Below are positions 9,453 to 19,130 of a stretch of DNA of 64,000 bases, in pieces. Each line of letters starts with the position of its first letter. Position 1 is the first letter of the stretch. This stretch comes from Deltaproteobacteria bacterium. Its GTDB lineage: Bacteria > Myxococcota_A > UBA9160 > SZUA-336. The translations under genes were made by a program, and so were the position numbers. Location: assembly GCA_029261895.1 (NCBI GenBank), contig JAJDAK010000053.1, positions 1 through 64,000 of the forward strand, written 5' to 3'. The notes under the pieces were generated by a model. The model did not search any database, was not told where the DNA came from, and was given only the letters and a program-made list of their open reading frames with translations.

Positions 9453-10928
9453 CTAGCTGCGTCGATTTTCGCGGTAGCGCGAATACGCGACCATGCGCGC
9501 GAGCGCGCGGACCGCTCGATGCCCTGATGGATACGCGATGCGTCCCGATTCTTTCACGCCCAGTGGTCCGGTGTTTCCGTAATCGCGGTCGGTGTGGAGC
9601 AGGTCGCTTGCAATCAGAATGGGTTTACGGTGCTGAGCACTGGCTTCGGCAGCGGCAAGCGCGTAGCGTCGATCCTGCCGCTGGTGAAACTCGGCGATTC
9701 GGTCGAGCCCGTAATCAGGATGAAATGGACCTGATTCGAACGCGTTCCCCTGTGCGGCCTGGATGCCAATTCCGAGATAGATGATCGCGTCGACGTTGGG
9801 ATGGCGCGCCATCAGATCCAAGACTTCGGGGATCGTATCCCGTGTTTCGCCACCGGCAAGATCGATGGGGTTACTGCGGCTCCATCGCGACGGAACCATG
9901 CGATCGATCTGATCGCACAAATCCTCCGGTATGGGGATTAGATTCAAGCCGGCGCGATGACAAGCATCGGCAGTGAGAACACCCCAACCACCCGCGACGG
10001 TAAACACCAGGGTTCGCGGGCCTCTCGGCAGCGGCTGTCGCGCAAAGGTAGCCGCAATTTCATACGCTTCTTCCACGGTTTCCACGCGGGTGATCCCCGC
10101 TTGTCGGCAGGCACCGGCGAAGATACGTTCGTTCGAAGCCAATGCACCCGTGTGGCTTGACGCTGCGCGTTTCCCTAGCTCGGTAGCGCCGCCCCGAACA
10201 ACAACCAGGGGTTTTTCCGCCGTGTGAGCGCGTGCGACTTCAAGGAATCTTCGTCCGTCTTCGACGCCTTCCATGTATGCCAAACTGACGGTGGTATCGG
10301 GGTCGGCGGCATAGTATTCAAGATAGTCGGCGAGTTCGAGCTGTGCGGAGTTACCACACGAAACACCCTTACTGAAACCGACGCCGCTCAATACGCCGTA
10401 GTTCATGAAGCTGGCACCGATGTTTCCGCTCTGACTTGCCATCGAGATGGGCCCGGGAGGGGGATACGGTGGTGCGATTTGTGCGCACATAGAAACCGCG
10501 GTTGAAACGAGTCCTTGACCGTTGGGGCCCGCGAGAACAATTCCGAGTTCATTCGCAAGCTCGACCAACCGGCCTTCACTGGCCTTGCCTGCTTCGTCGG
10601 CCTCGCCATAACCCGCTGAGGCGACGAAGGCTGCACGAACCCCACGCTTCGCACAGTCACGGAGAAGTTCTTCATTGAGTTTGGAAGGCGTACAAATGAA
10701 GGCGAGGTCCGCACGTCCTTCAGGTACCTCAGAGATCGTCTTATAGGTCGCGTGGCCAAGAATTTCTGCACCGTCGCGATTGATTGGAAAAAGTTCTCCT
10801 TGGTAGCCAAAGCGCAACAGGTTGTGAAACGTAACGGCCCCGAACTTTCCTGGATGCGAAGACACACCGGTAAGGATGATGCCGCGCGGATAAAACAGCG
10901 GATGAAATCGGTCGACGATACCACTCAT
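9453..10928 (-). CDS. ADP-forming acyl-CoA synthetase, alpha (CoA-binding/ligase) subunit
   Basis: 491 residues. Order of domains: CoA-binding Rossmann domain (about 10-135, GVSSHPGKFGAV, LAFICTP), then two succinyl-CoA-ligase-like flavodoxin domains (about 145-470). His259 in ASSHTGAL matches the histidine phosphorylated in ADP-forming acetyl-CoA synthetases. The enzyme class interconverts acyl-CoA + ADP + Pi and free acid + CoA + ATP. The beta subunit lies immediately upstream, overlapping by ATGA, so the two are translationally coupled. The acyl specificity (acetate, branched-chain or aryl acids) is not visible. The subunit order beta-alpha differs from the common fused alpha-beta protein. 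Confidence 0.9.
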   Translation of the reverse strand: MSGIVDRFHPLFYPRGIILTGVSSHPGKFGAVTFHNLLRFGYQGELFPINRDGAEILGHATYKTISEVPEGRADLAFICTPSKLNEELLRDCAKRGVRAAFVASAGYGEADEAGKASEGRLVELANELGIVLAGPNGQGLVSTAVSMCAQIAPPYPPPGPISMASQSGNIGASFMNYGVLSGVGFSKGVSCGNSAQLELADYLEYYAADPDTTVSLAYMEGVEDGRRFLEVARAHTAEKPLVVVRGGATELGKRAASSHTGALASNERIFAGACRQAGITRVETVEEAYEIAATFARQPLPRGPRTLVFTVAGGWGVLTADACHRAGLNLIPIPEDLCDQIDRMVPSRWSRSNPIDLAGGETRDTIPEVLDLMARHPNVDAIIYLGIGIQAAQGNAFESGPFHPDYGLDRIAEFHQRQDRRYALAAAEASAQHRKPILIASDLLHTDRDYGNTGPLGVKESGRIAYPSGHRAVRALARMVAYSRYRENRRS

Positions 10929-11581
10929 CCTACTGCGTCCTCGAGCTCAACCAACGCATCGACAACAACGGGGTGACCGTCGCAAAGTATCAACGGATTG
11001 ATATCGATGGAACGTATGTCGGGGCGCTCGACTCCGATCTGGCCGAGGGTTTCAAGTATTTGCACCAGTTCTTTGCGATCGACGGCAGGTTCGCCTCGGA
11101 AGGGCCCGAGCAACTGAGAATGTGCCAATGCAGCAATGAGGTCTTCAGCATCCAGAGGCTGAAGGGGTGCCACAGCAAATACAGCGTCGTTGAGCGCTTC
11201 GGTAAAAATGCCACCAAGACCGAGCATCACGCAGGGGCCGAACTGGGGATCGCGTAGCATTCCTGCGATCAGTTCTCGGCGGCCAGTCACCATGGGTGCG
11301 ACCAGAATTCCGGCGTCGCCATCGTCTGCGATACGCTCGGCCAAGAGCGCAGTTGCAGCTGCCACGACGTCGGCCTCTTTTTGTAGACCCAATCGAACGA
11401 GCCCGCGTTCGGTCTTGTGTGCAATGCCGCGACCGCAAAGTTTTAACGCGACAGGGCAATCGAGCGCACGCGCTGCGGCCGCCGCCTCGTCTGGGGTGTT
11501 GACCAAGCGCTCGTCGGGTATCGATATGCCCGCCTGACCCAGCAGAAGCTTGGATTCATATTCAGAGAGAGTTTGGGCCAT
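10925..11581 (-). CDS. ADP-forming acyl-CoA synthetase, beta (ATP-grasp) subunit
   Basis: 218 residues, an ATP-grasp domain on its own. SEYESKLLLGQAGI at the N terminus and ALKLCGRGIAHKTERGLVRLGL (about 45-68) are the hallmarks of the beta subunit of ADP-forming acetyl-CoA synthetase. GREL...R-DPQFGP.VM.GLGG.F.E and the C-terminal DINPL (about 195) complete it. It supplies nucleotide binding and receives the phosphate from the alpha subunit histidine. Stop and start codons overlap (TGA/ATG) with the alpha gene at 10925-10928. No strong ribosome site precedes the ATG. Confidence 0.9.
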   Translation of the reverse strand: MAQTLSEYESKLLLGQAGISIPDERLVNTPDEAAAAARALDCPVALKLCGRGIAHKTERGLVRLGLQKEADVVAAATALLAERIADDGDAGILVAPMVTGRRELIAGMLRDPQFGPCVMLGLGGIFTEALNDAVFAVAPLQPLDAEDLIAALAHSQLLGPFRGEPAVDRKELVQILETLGQIGVERPDIRSIDINPLILCDGHPVVVDALVELEDAVG

Positions 11582-11624
11582 CGCAGAGCAGCATAGGCGG
11601 GACGTGGCGTGATGCCAAGGGCAA

Positions 11625-14354
11625 TCAGCGCAGCCGTTCGGTCGTTTTTGCTAGTCGCTGAGCCAAGGTTGCATTGATGTTGCGGAAGACTTGCGCTGCG
11701 ATCCTCGGATAGCGGCGTAATAGCCGTTGCATGTTCTTCTGTGTCAAACGCAAAAGTCTAGCGTCTTCAACGACCTCGACATCGGCACTGCGTGTCTTAT
11801 AAAAGAAGCCGACTTCGCCGATCACATCGCCGCGCCCGCAGGTATTGAGCGGAATTTTACCTTCTTCGCCCTCGATCGATACCTGCAGTGTCCCATCTAC
11901 GACCACGTACATTTCCCGTCCACGTTCCTGCGCACGAATCAACATTTGCCCTGCCGGAATTCGCCGTACACTTGCCATCAACGCGACGATACGAGCTTGG
12001 GCCTGAGAAAGGCCATGGAAGGCGGGAATCGATACATGCGGCGCCTGGCCCAAGTCGAGTGTGAGCGTGTCCCAAAGTGTGACGACGCGTAGGCCTGCGC
12101 ATAACGCGGGAGTCAACGTGAAGTCCACAAGCCAGGCGAATCCAAGAGTAAATGCACCGAGCAAGCCCAGCTCGGCCTGACCTTTGAGATCGCTCGTCGT
12201 AAGTACCAGGAAGCCGAGACAGATCGCGAGCGATGTGAAAGTAACGGGTCGACCGACCGCGCGAAGGGCTGCGATGGTTCCGCGTCGTTCGTCGGCGTAA
12301 CGTTTCGCATCGTGATTGAAGCGCGCGAAGTAGTGGATGGTGTCGTCGATCGCGATGCCAAGCGCCATCGGCGCGATTAAGCTCGTGCCGGGGCTCAGTT
12401 TGATTCCGCTGAGTCCGAGGATGCCGAAATACGCAAGAATAGGTAGGACATTGGGAATGAGTGCGATGAAACCGGTGCGGAACGAAAGAAACATCACGAC
12501 CAGAATCACGTAAATCAGTACAATAGCACCGCCCATGCTGACGACCTGGCCGCGGACGATTTCGTCGAGCATACGGTTAATTAAGACGGGGTTTCCAGTC
12601 ACCGTGGCGTCGAGGTGTTTCCGTAGCCGGGTCAACTCAAGTTCTATGCGCTCGGTTAGCATCCGCACGAGTTGTGAGTCGATCACCTTAGTCCGCGCGA
12701 CAATATTGGCGATTTGATACTGCGAATCGACGTAGCGATCCAGCTCATCACTCGCGCCGAAAAACAGCATCTGTCCAACCATTCGCTTGGTTTCTGGCAG
12801 CACGAAAAATTCGGGGTCGTTCCGGTTGAACGATCTATGAATTAGTTTTACGTAGTCGACGATCGACGTCGTGCCACCGATTTCCGGCTGAATGTTGAGC
12901 CAGGTTTGTAGGTTCTCGATGGCCTGTAGGTAGACGGGCTCTTTGAATGCCTCCGGATAGTCGGTCTGGACCACAATATTGATGGTGTTTGCACCTTGCA
13001 GGTGCTCATTGATCTGCTCGAAATGGATGCGTACCGGCGAGTCCTCAGGAAAGGTGCGGATGTGATCGGAACCGATTTCAATCTGTGTCGATAGCCCAAT
13101 CGACAGCGCGCCGACGATCGCGGCGACGATCATAATGGCGTATCGATTTTTCAAATCGAATTGAGCAAACCACGTTGAGAAGCGGGCGAACCTCGCGCCT
13201 CGATTCTCAGCTCGGGTGGTTACAGCTCGCGGTTTTGTAATTTCGAGCAACGCGGGAGTAATGGTCAACGCAGCGATGACACAGAAGAACACCCCCAGAA
13301 GTGAAAAGAAGCCGAACTCACGAATGGCCGTGAGTGGTGAAAGTGCAAGGGATAGAAATCCGGCCGCGGTCGTGAGCCCCGTTAACATGACGGGCAGCCA
13401 TACTTTTCTAAGCGCCCGAACGGTTGCACCCGCGGGATCCCTGCCGCCGCGCAATGCGTCGTCGAATTCCGATACAACATGAACCGCGTACGAAAGGCCG
13501 AGAATCATCAACAAAGGGGGCACGAGCACGGTGACGAGATTGAGCGATTTGCCCAGCCAGGCCGTAATCCCGAGGGTCCAGAGTAGGGCAAGGCTCACCG
13601 CTAGAATCGGTAGGAACACACCGCGTAGGGTTCGAAACGAAAGGGCGAGCACGAGTGCACCCAGCAATGCGATCAATGGCAGGCTTTGACCCAGCTCCGA
13701 TAGGATGGTTCGTGTCTGCGCAGCCTTAATCCGCGGTGTACCGGTAAGCCAAGCTTCGGCGGTGCCTTTCTCTTCCTCGAGGATTTTCAGAATCTGTCCA
13801 TCGATGCCTTTACGAATGAAATCGCGATCGGTGATTCGCATGAAGTGGACCACCAATGCGGTGGTTTTCCCGTCTTTTGAGACCAGGTTCCCGGCATAGA
13901 TCGGATTGTCCATAACGGCTTTTTGAATCGACTCGATCTGGTTGGGGTCGGTCGGGACAGCCTCGAAAAACGGTTCGACCTCGATGTCGAGCCCCACACC
14001 CCGAATATTGATCGCATTCGACAGCGAGACGACATGGTGAACGCTATCGATTTCATCGATTCGAGAGGTGATGCGCTGGACTCGGCGCAAACCTTCGGTG
14101 GAAAAGAGGTCATCGGACCGCAAGGCCACTACCAGGGTCTCATCGCTACCGAAGAGTTTGCGCACAAAGTCGTAAAACTGTCGCGCCTCGTTGTCCTCCG
14201 GTAGGAGCCGGTTTGGCGAGGGGTCGACATCGATCTTGAACTCGCCCGTCTCTAGATCGAAGACTTGCTCCAGAGACCATGCGGAGAAGAGGAGGGCGAC
14301 CATCAGCAGCCACCAGCGCCGGCGGCGTATGAATTCGAACGTGCCTTCGATCAA
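11625..14354 (-). CDS. RND/MMPL-type exporter with C-terminal cyclic-nucleotide-binding domain
   Basis: 909 residues from a TTG with an AGGGGAA ribosome site 8 bases upstream. Two RND halves: a first transmembrane segment at about 13-30, a periplasmic loop (about 35-220), 5-6 hydrophobic segments (about 220-400), then the same plan again to about 765. The type is the hydrophobe exporter (HAE3/MMPL), which moves lipids or hopanoids. After the last membrane segment comes a CRP-like domain (about 785-909). Its phosphate-binding cassette reads G-E847-V-G-F-F..T-R855-S-A-D-V, keeping the Glu and Arg that hold a cyclic nucleotide. Divergent from another cNMP-domain transporter, 59 bases away. Ligand-gated transport is inference. 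Confidence 0.88.
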   Translation of the reverse strand: MIEGTFEFIRRRRWWLLMVALLFSAWSLEQVFDLETGEFKIDVDPSPNRLLPEDNEARQFYDFVRKLFGSDETLVVALRSDDLFSTEGLRRVQRITSRIDEIDSVHHVVSLSNAINIRGVGLDIEVEPFFEAVPTDPNQIESIQKAVMDNPIYAGNLVSKDGKTTALVVHFMRITDRDFIRKGIDGQILKILEEEKGTAEAWLTGTPRIKAAQTRTILSELGQSLPLIALLGALVLALSFRTLRGVFLPILAVSLALLWTLGITAWLGKSLNLVTVLVPPLLMILGLSYAVHVVSEFDDALRGGRDPAGATVRALRKVWLPVMLTGLTTAAGFLSLALSPLTAIREFGFFSLLGVFFCVIAALTITPALLEITKPRAVTTRAENRGARFARFSTWFAQFDLKNRYAIMIVAAIVGALSIGLSTQIEIGSDHIRTFPEDSPVRIHFEQINEHLQGANTINIVVQTDYPEAFKEPVYLQAIENLQTWLNIQPEIGGTTSIVDYVKLIHRSFNRNDPEFFVLPETKRMVGQMLFFGASDELDRYVDSQYQIANIVARTKVIDSQLVRMLTERIELELTRLRKHLDATVTGNPVLINRMLDEIVRGQVVSMGGAIVLIYVILVVMFLSFRTGFIALIPNVLPILAYFGILGLSGIKLSPGTSLIAPMALGIAIDDTIHYFARFNHDAKRYADERRGTIAALRAVGRPVTFTSLAICLGFLVLTTSDLKGQAELGLLGAFTLGFAWLVDFTLTPALCAGLRVVTLWDTLTLDLGQAPHVSIPAFHGLSQAQARIVALMASVRRIPAGQMLIRAQERGREMYVVVDGTLQVSIEGEEGKIPLNTCGRGDVIGEVGFFYKTRSADVEVVEDARLLRLTQKNMQRLLRRYPRIAAQVFRNINATLAQRLAKTTERLR

Positions 14355-14413
14355 GAGCGACTTCCCCTTTGGACCGTTACGCTATCGGGGCAGATTGGCA
14401 GGTCAGTAAGCTG

Positions 14414-17400
14414 ATGTCGAGACGAAGCCGGATCCTAAGCCCAGACATACGCGGTCATGAGCGGACCCGTGCGTATTTTTTCATGGCGTTACTCGCAACG
14501 ATCAATTGGGCGCAAACGCTGGGTTTGGTTGGCACGGAGACCCTATTCCTGGTGGACCTTGGCGTGGGCTGGTTACCCGCGGCGTTCATATTGGCATCTG
14601 TGACCACTGTATTGGGGTCGATCCCATACGCGATCGGGGTGGGGCGTACCCGCAACGATATCTATTTCGTTCGAATTCTGCTTTTGAGTACCGTTTTGCT
14701 CATTGCGGCGGGGTGGGTGGGTAGGTTCTCACACCATGCGTCGTTGATTTCGTACTTCTGCATCTACTATCTGACGAGTTCGGTTCTCGTGAATCACTTT
14801 TGGACATTTGCCGGCGACTATTTCGATAGTCAATCCTCGAAGCGACTCTTTCCACTTTTCACCGTAGGTAACAGTATTGGCGGTGCGATCGGTGCAGCTT
14901 CGGCCGTGCTTCTGGTCTCGCAGAATCAAACTGCAGATCTACTCCTTGTGTGGAGCGGCGGGCTTGTGCTTGCCGCACTTCTGGTACGAATTGGGAAACG
15001 TCGACTTAGGCGCTGGGGCCCACTCGAACTTGAAGAAGCCGACGAGACCTCAATGGAAGGCATTCGTGGTGCTCGTCGCTACATTGGGCATTCGCCACTC
15101 GGTCGTTGGATGGTTTTATCAGCGATCGGCATGGTGCTATCTTTGTTCGTGGCACAGTACATGTACTCAGACATTTTCGTTCAACGGTTTATCAATACCC
15201 GCGACCTCGCACTGTTCTTGAGCTTCTATCTATTGGTCACGAACGGGTTGGAAGTTGTGTTAGAGCTCCTCGTAACGCCGCGTTTGATTCAGCGCTTTGG
15301 CGTGGCGCGCGCCAATTGGTTTCATCCGGTCCTCACGATATTCTCGTTTGTCGGTTTGATTTTCGGTCAAGGTGTAACGCCTGCCGCATTCGCACGTGCG
15401 AATCGAGAACTGGCTGAGAATGCCGTCGCCGCACCGATTCGAACCTTGATTTACAATGCGGTGCCGTTTCGGCTCCGGGGCCAGGCGCGTGCGTTTGTGG
15501 AAGGCATTGTGGTTTACGGAGGGATGGCGGCGGCGGGACTGCTGCTCATGGTCTTGGGGGGGCAGATCGATCCGAGGCTGCTCGCGATAACCGGCTTGGT
15601 TCTCGCCTTGCTATATCTTGGTGCGAATCTCCGCGTAAGCTCCGCGTACGCGGCTGGGTTGGAGGATGAACTTCGCTCAGGGCGTATTGATCTAAGCGCA
15701 ATATCGAGCACCTTGGGTCAGCTTGAAGCGGGCCGCCTGTCAGCGCTCTGGTCGGGGTTGCTCGAGTTGCCCCGTGCACTCTCACCGTCCGAGCTGAAGT
15801 TGCCCCGGCTGCTGATCGAGCGCGGCATCGTCGAGCCAGTCGAGCGGGGATTGATTCATTCAAATCCGCGGATTCGCCGTGCTTGCTTGGACGCGTTTGG
15901 TGAGCATCCAGGTGATTTGATGGATCATCGATTGGACGTTGCGCTTGAGGACAGTGATGCCACGGTTCGTTTGACCGCGTTACAACAACAGGGTTCATCT
16001 CTTGCGCTTGAGAGATTGCGTGTGCTGTTGAATGATGAGGACTTCAGCGTGCGCGCCTCTGCGGCGGCGTTGATGGGTGATGAAGGAACGAGTGTTTTGC
16101 ACGAGATGGCGCTTTCGGCTGACCGCGCTGCGGCAAGGGCTGCGTTACCGAAGCTTGGCCCCGCCTCGATTGGCGCGTTGGAAACTCTTGCCGGAGTGGA
16201 TGATCCTGAACTTCGCGCGCTTGCACTTCGTCAGCTGGCTGAACTTCCAGCCGAGATGTCGCTGTCTGTTGAACGCGTAGCAGAGGATCTCGGTCATGCG
16301 GATTCTAGGGTTCGATTGGCTGCACTTCGCGTGATCGCGAGATCGAACGATCCTCAGGACTTGCCTCGCATCGCACAGTGCCTGGAAGATCGCTCGGCTG
16401 AGGTGCGTGATTTCGCGAGCCTGTTCATTGCTGGATTCGGCGTAAGCGGTACGCAAGTGGTGTTGCCTCAGCTCAGTTCCCCGTACATGGTCGCGGTCGA
16501 ATCCGCACTCAAAACGCTGGCACGAATCGATGAATCCAGCGCGCGAGAACTCATTGCGGACTTCGCACGTGAATTGGTGGGTCAAGCGTGGTCATCCCTA
16601 TGGGCTCTGCGCATCCTATCTTCTAATGAACCCGCAAGGACACGGTACCTTCGTGCTGCGCACGAAAACTCAATTAGACGCTCATTGAGATTGGTGTTTT
16701 CGGCGCTGAGTGAGTTGGAGGATGCGCGTTTGATGCAAACGGTTGAAAAGGTTTTACGTTTCTCAGCTGCACGTGCCCGTGGCGACGCGCTCGAAGTATT
16801 ATCGAATCTCGGAGATCGCGAAACCGCACGGTTGTTGGTTCTGCTGCTTGAGCCCGGTGCGATCGACGAGAAGCGACCCTACGTTGAAGATGCGATCGAG
16901 ATCCCGATGAGCCATGATGCCGTCGTCAAACAGGCGGCGGTATCCAAAGATCCTTGGATACGAAAAGCCAGTTTAGCCACAACAGACAATGATCAAAGGA
17001 ATTCGGAAATGGAACGTTTGCTATACCTGCGTCAGGTTCCGTTGTTTGGTCAACTAACACTCGATCAACTTGCGACGATTGATGAGGTATTAGTTGAGGA
17101 GACCTACATCGCCGATGAAGTTATTTGCCGAGAGGGAGAACTCGGTAGCGATCTATATATCCTCTTCGAAGGGGAGGTTGAGATCGTGAAAAATTTTGGA
17201 TCACCCCGGCCGGTTCGTCTGCATCGGCAAGTCGCAGTAACGTGTTTCGGAGAAATGGCGATCCTCGCCGATGAACCTCGGAGTGCCACAGTAGTTGCAA
17301 CGTCGGATTGCCGCCTTCTTAGTCTCAGTGGCGCACGTCTTAAAGAGCTCATCATGCAAACGCCAGAAATTTCATTCGACTTCTTCCGCGTGCTTACCGA

Positions 17401-17455
17401 CCGACTTCGCCTCGCAGATACACGGATGGAACGGATGGTTGCAAATTCTTCATGA
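14414..17455 (+). CDS. Nucleotide-transporter-like (NTT/MFS-type) protein with HEAT repeats and cyclic-nucleotide-binding domain
   Basis: 1013 residues from the ATG at 14414; a TTG at 14369 is possible but lacks a ribosome site. Residues about 20-425 hold 10-12 hydrophobic segments and resemble MFS/ADP-ATP-translocase-like (Npt1/Npt2) proteins. Residues about 440-850 are helical HEAT-type repeats (RRACLDAFGEH, VRLTALQQQG, VRASAAALMGDEG, LRALALRQLAEL, VRLAALRVIARS, VRDFASLFIAGFG). The last 140 residues are a cNMP-binding domain with an intact cassette: F-G-E947-M-A-I-L..E-P-R956-S-A-T-V. It heads a three-gene operon with ATGA overlaps. Transport substrate is unknown; nucleotide transport is family-based only. 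Confidence 0.88.
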   Translation: MSRRSRILSPDIRGHERTRAYFFMALLATINWAQTLGLVGTETLFLVDLGVGWLPAAFILASVTTVLGSIPYAIGVGRTRNDIYFVRILLLSTVLLIAAGWVGRFSHHASLISYFCIYYLTSSVLVNHFWTFAGDYFDSQSSKRLFPLFTVGNSIGGAIGAASAVLLVSQNQTADLLLVWSGGLVLAALLVRIGKRRLRRWGPLELEEADETSMEGIRGARRYIGHSPLGRWMVLSAIGMVLSLFVAQYMYSDIFVQRFINTRDLALFLSFYLLVTNGLEVVLELLVTPRLIQRFGVARANWFHPVLTIFSFVGLIFGQGVTPAAFARANRELAENAVAAPIRTLIYNAVPFRLRGQARAFVEGIVVYGGMAAAGLLLMVLGGQIDPRLLAITGLVLALLYLGANLRVSSAYAAGLEDELRSGRIDLSAISSTLGQLEAGRLSALWSGLLELPRALSPSELKLPRLLIERGIVEPVERGLIHSNPRIRRACLDAFGEHPGDLMDHRLDVALEDSDATVRLTALQQQGSSLALERLRVLLNDEDFSVRASAAALMGDEGTSVLHEMALSADRAAARAALPKLGPASIGALETLAGVDDPELRALALRQLAELPAEMSLSVERVAEDLGHADSRVRLAALRVIARSNDPQDLPRIAQCLEDRSAEVRDFASLFIAGFGVSGTQVVLPQLSSPYMVAVESALKTLARIDESSARELIADFARELVGQAWSSLWALRILSSNEPARTRYLRAAHENSIRRSLRLVFSALSELEDARLMQTVEKVLRFSAARARGDALEVLSNLGDRETARLLVLLLEPGAIDEKRPYVEDAIEIPMSHDAVVKQAAVSKDPWIRKASLATTDNDQRNSEMERLLYLRQVPLFGQLTLDQLATIDEVLVEETYIADEVICREGELGSDLYILFEGEVEIVKNFGSPRPVRLHRQVAVTCFGEMAILADEPRSATVVATSDCRLLSLSGARLKELIMQTPEISFDFFRVLTDRLRLADTRMERMVANSS

Positions 17456-17691
17456 ACTCAAATCAGCATCGAAGAGCACGCATCCGTGCTGGCTTACTCG
17501 GCTTGATCGCCTTGCTCTACGTCGTATCGATTCCGTGGTACCGCGAGTTAGGTAAGGACCCTGAGATTTGGCTGGGCCTACCCGATTGGGTAGCGGTCGC
17601 GCTCGGGTGTTATGCCGCGGCGGCCGTGTTAAATGCGATCGCATGGTTCCTGACGGAGGAATCAGATGGCGAGGGTCAAGTCGGCGAATGA
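17452..17691 (+). CDS. Small two-helix membrane protein, symporter partner
   Basis: 79 residues with two hydrophobic segments (about 13-28 and 43-66) separated by PWYRELGKDPEIWLGLPDWV. Size, layout and position directly before a sodium:solute symporter resemble the DUF3311/DUF997 (YhdT-like) proteins that accompany SSS transporters such as PanF. Its start overlaps the stop of the HEAT/cNMP transporter (ATGA) and its stop overlaps the start of the symporter (ATGA), so translation of the three is coupled. An accessory role for the symporter is inferred from context. Confidence 0.8.
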   Translation: MNSNQHRRARIRAGLLGLIALLYVVSIPWYRELGKDPEIWLGLPDWVAVALGCYAAAAVLNAIAWFLTEESDGEGQVGE

Positions 17692-19130
17692 GTTTCCCTG
17701 AATACAGCGTGGTTGCGCTCGTGCTGTATCTGATTGCTCTCATCGGAGTCGCTGAGTTCGCCCGGCGTTCGCGCGCATCATCGCTCCCCGTGGATCATTT
17801 CCTGGCAAATCGTGAACTGGGGCTGTTTGTTTTATTTCTCACATTGTATTCCACTGCATACAGCGGAAATTCATTGCTCGGCTACCCCGGTGAAGCTTAC
17901 CGACGAGGCTATGTATGGATCATGGCGACCGGTTTCATGCTCGCTATCGTGGTTGTGTTTCACGCTATCGTGCCAGTACTCAGGCCGATCGCAGTGCGCT
18001 ACCACTTCATTACACCGGGTGACTGGATTCGGTACCGCTTTGGAGGAGAGCGCGGTAGTACAGCACTGCGTCGCGCTGTTGCGGTTTTGATGCTGATCGC
18101 GTTGGCCAATTTCCTGCTCGCGCAGCTCATTGCGATGGGGCATATCACGGAGTCGATCACCGGCGGGATTGTGCCGTATTGGGTGGGCGTTGTTGGTCTG
18201 GCTTTGATCATACTTGTCTACGAGGTGCTCGGCGGTATGCGAGCCGTGGCGTGGACCGATGCTGTTCAGGGTATCGTGATGCTTTTCGGCCTCGGTATTT
18301 TGCTGTACTGGCTCATGCAAACGGGTGGAGGGCTCGAAGCCATTACGCTCCGTGTCGCTGAAATTCGGCCCGCAGCGGTCCGTGTTCCTGGAGCTGTGGA
18401 ACAAGCCAAGTGGTTCAGTTCGATCATACTGCTTGGGCTGGCGAGCGTGATCTACCCACAGGCGATTCAGCGTATCTATGCGGCGAAAAGTTGGTCGGCA
18501 CTTCGCGGTTCGATGATGTTGATGAGCTTCATGCCGCTTGCCACGACTGCGGTCGTAACGCTGATCGGTATTGCTGCGATCGTACACTTTGAATCACTCG
18601 GTTCCGTTGAAGCGGATACCGTGATGCCGCGGCTATTGGAGATCTGGGCAGGCGAGGGCGGCTGGCAGATATTTGCTGCGACGTTGGTTTTCATTGGTGC
18701 GCTTGCAGCGATCATGTCGACCGCCGACTCGGTGCTGCTTTCACTGAGTTCGCTTTTTTCTGGTGATCTATTGAATCGGTCGCAGGATGATCCAGCGACA
18801 ACGAAAATTGGAAAGGCTGTAGGGATTGTTGTGATGGTCGCAATGGCAGCGACCGCATTGTCACCGCGATTTACGCTTTGGAGACTGATCGAACTAAAGA
18901 TGGAATTGCTTATTCAATGCGTACCCGCGTTTCTGATCGCAATGCATTGGAAGAATCTTCGTTCGGCGCCGGTATTTTGGGGTCTTGTGGTTGGTACGCT
19001 TATCTCAGTGACATCAGTGGTGTTCGGCTTTAAACGATTAGCCGGGTTTCACGTGGGTGTGATCGGACTCTTGGTCAACGCGTTGATCGCATGGACAGGG
19101 TCACTCGTTCTAGTTCAGCGATCGCGTTAG
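17688..19130 (+). CDS. Sodium:solute symporter (SSS family)
   Basis: 480 residues from the ATG overlapping the previous stop; a longer frame upstream overlaps the small membrane gene and is ignored. About 13 hydrophobic segments. DHFLANRELG, TLYSTAYSGNSLLGYPGEAYR and GDWIRYRFGG near the N terminus, LGGMRAVAWTDAVQGIVM in the middle and IMSTADSVLLSLSSLFSGDL (about 345-365) are family signatures; the last includes the Na2-site serines. Related members import pantothenate, proline or organic acids; the substrate here is open. The stop overlaps the convergent fliW stop (TTAG, 19127-19130). Confidence 0.92.
   Translation: MSFPEYSVVALVLYLIALIGVAEFARRSRASSLPVDHFLANRELGLFVLFLTLYSTAYSGNSLLGYPGEAYRRGYVWIMATGFMLAIVVVFHAIVPVLRPIAVRYHFITPGDWIRYRFGGERGSTALRRAVAVLMLIALANFLLAQLIAMGHITESITGGIVPYWVGVVGLALIILVYEVLGGMRAVAWTDAVQGIVMLFGLGILLYWLMQTGGGLEAITLRVAEIRPAAVRVPGAVEQAKWFSSIILLGLASVIYPQAIQRIYAAKSWSALRGSMMLMSFMPLATTAVVTLIGIAAIVHFESLGSVEADTVMPRLLEIWAGEGGWQIFAATLVFIGALAAIMSTADSVLLSLSSLFSGDLLNRSQDDPATTKIGKAVGIVVMVAMAATALSPRFTLWRLIELKMELLIQCVPAFLIAMHWKNLRSAPVFWGLVVGTLISVTSVVFGFKRLAGFHVGVIGLLVNALIAWTGSLVLVQRSR

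Noticed and set aside
17871..18587. A 238-residue minus-strand frame inside the symporter gene
   Set aside because: Antisense of a well-supported symporter; composition is that of an out-of-frame shadow.
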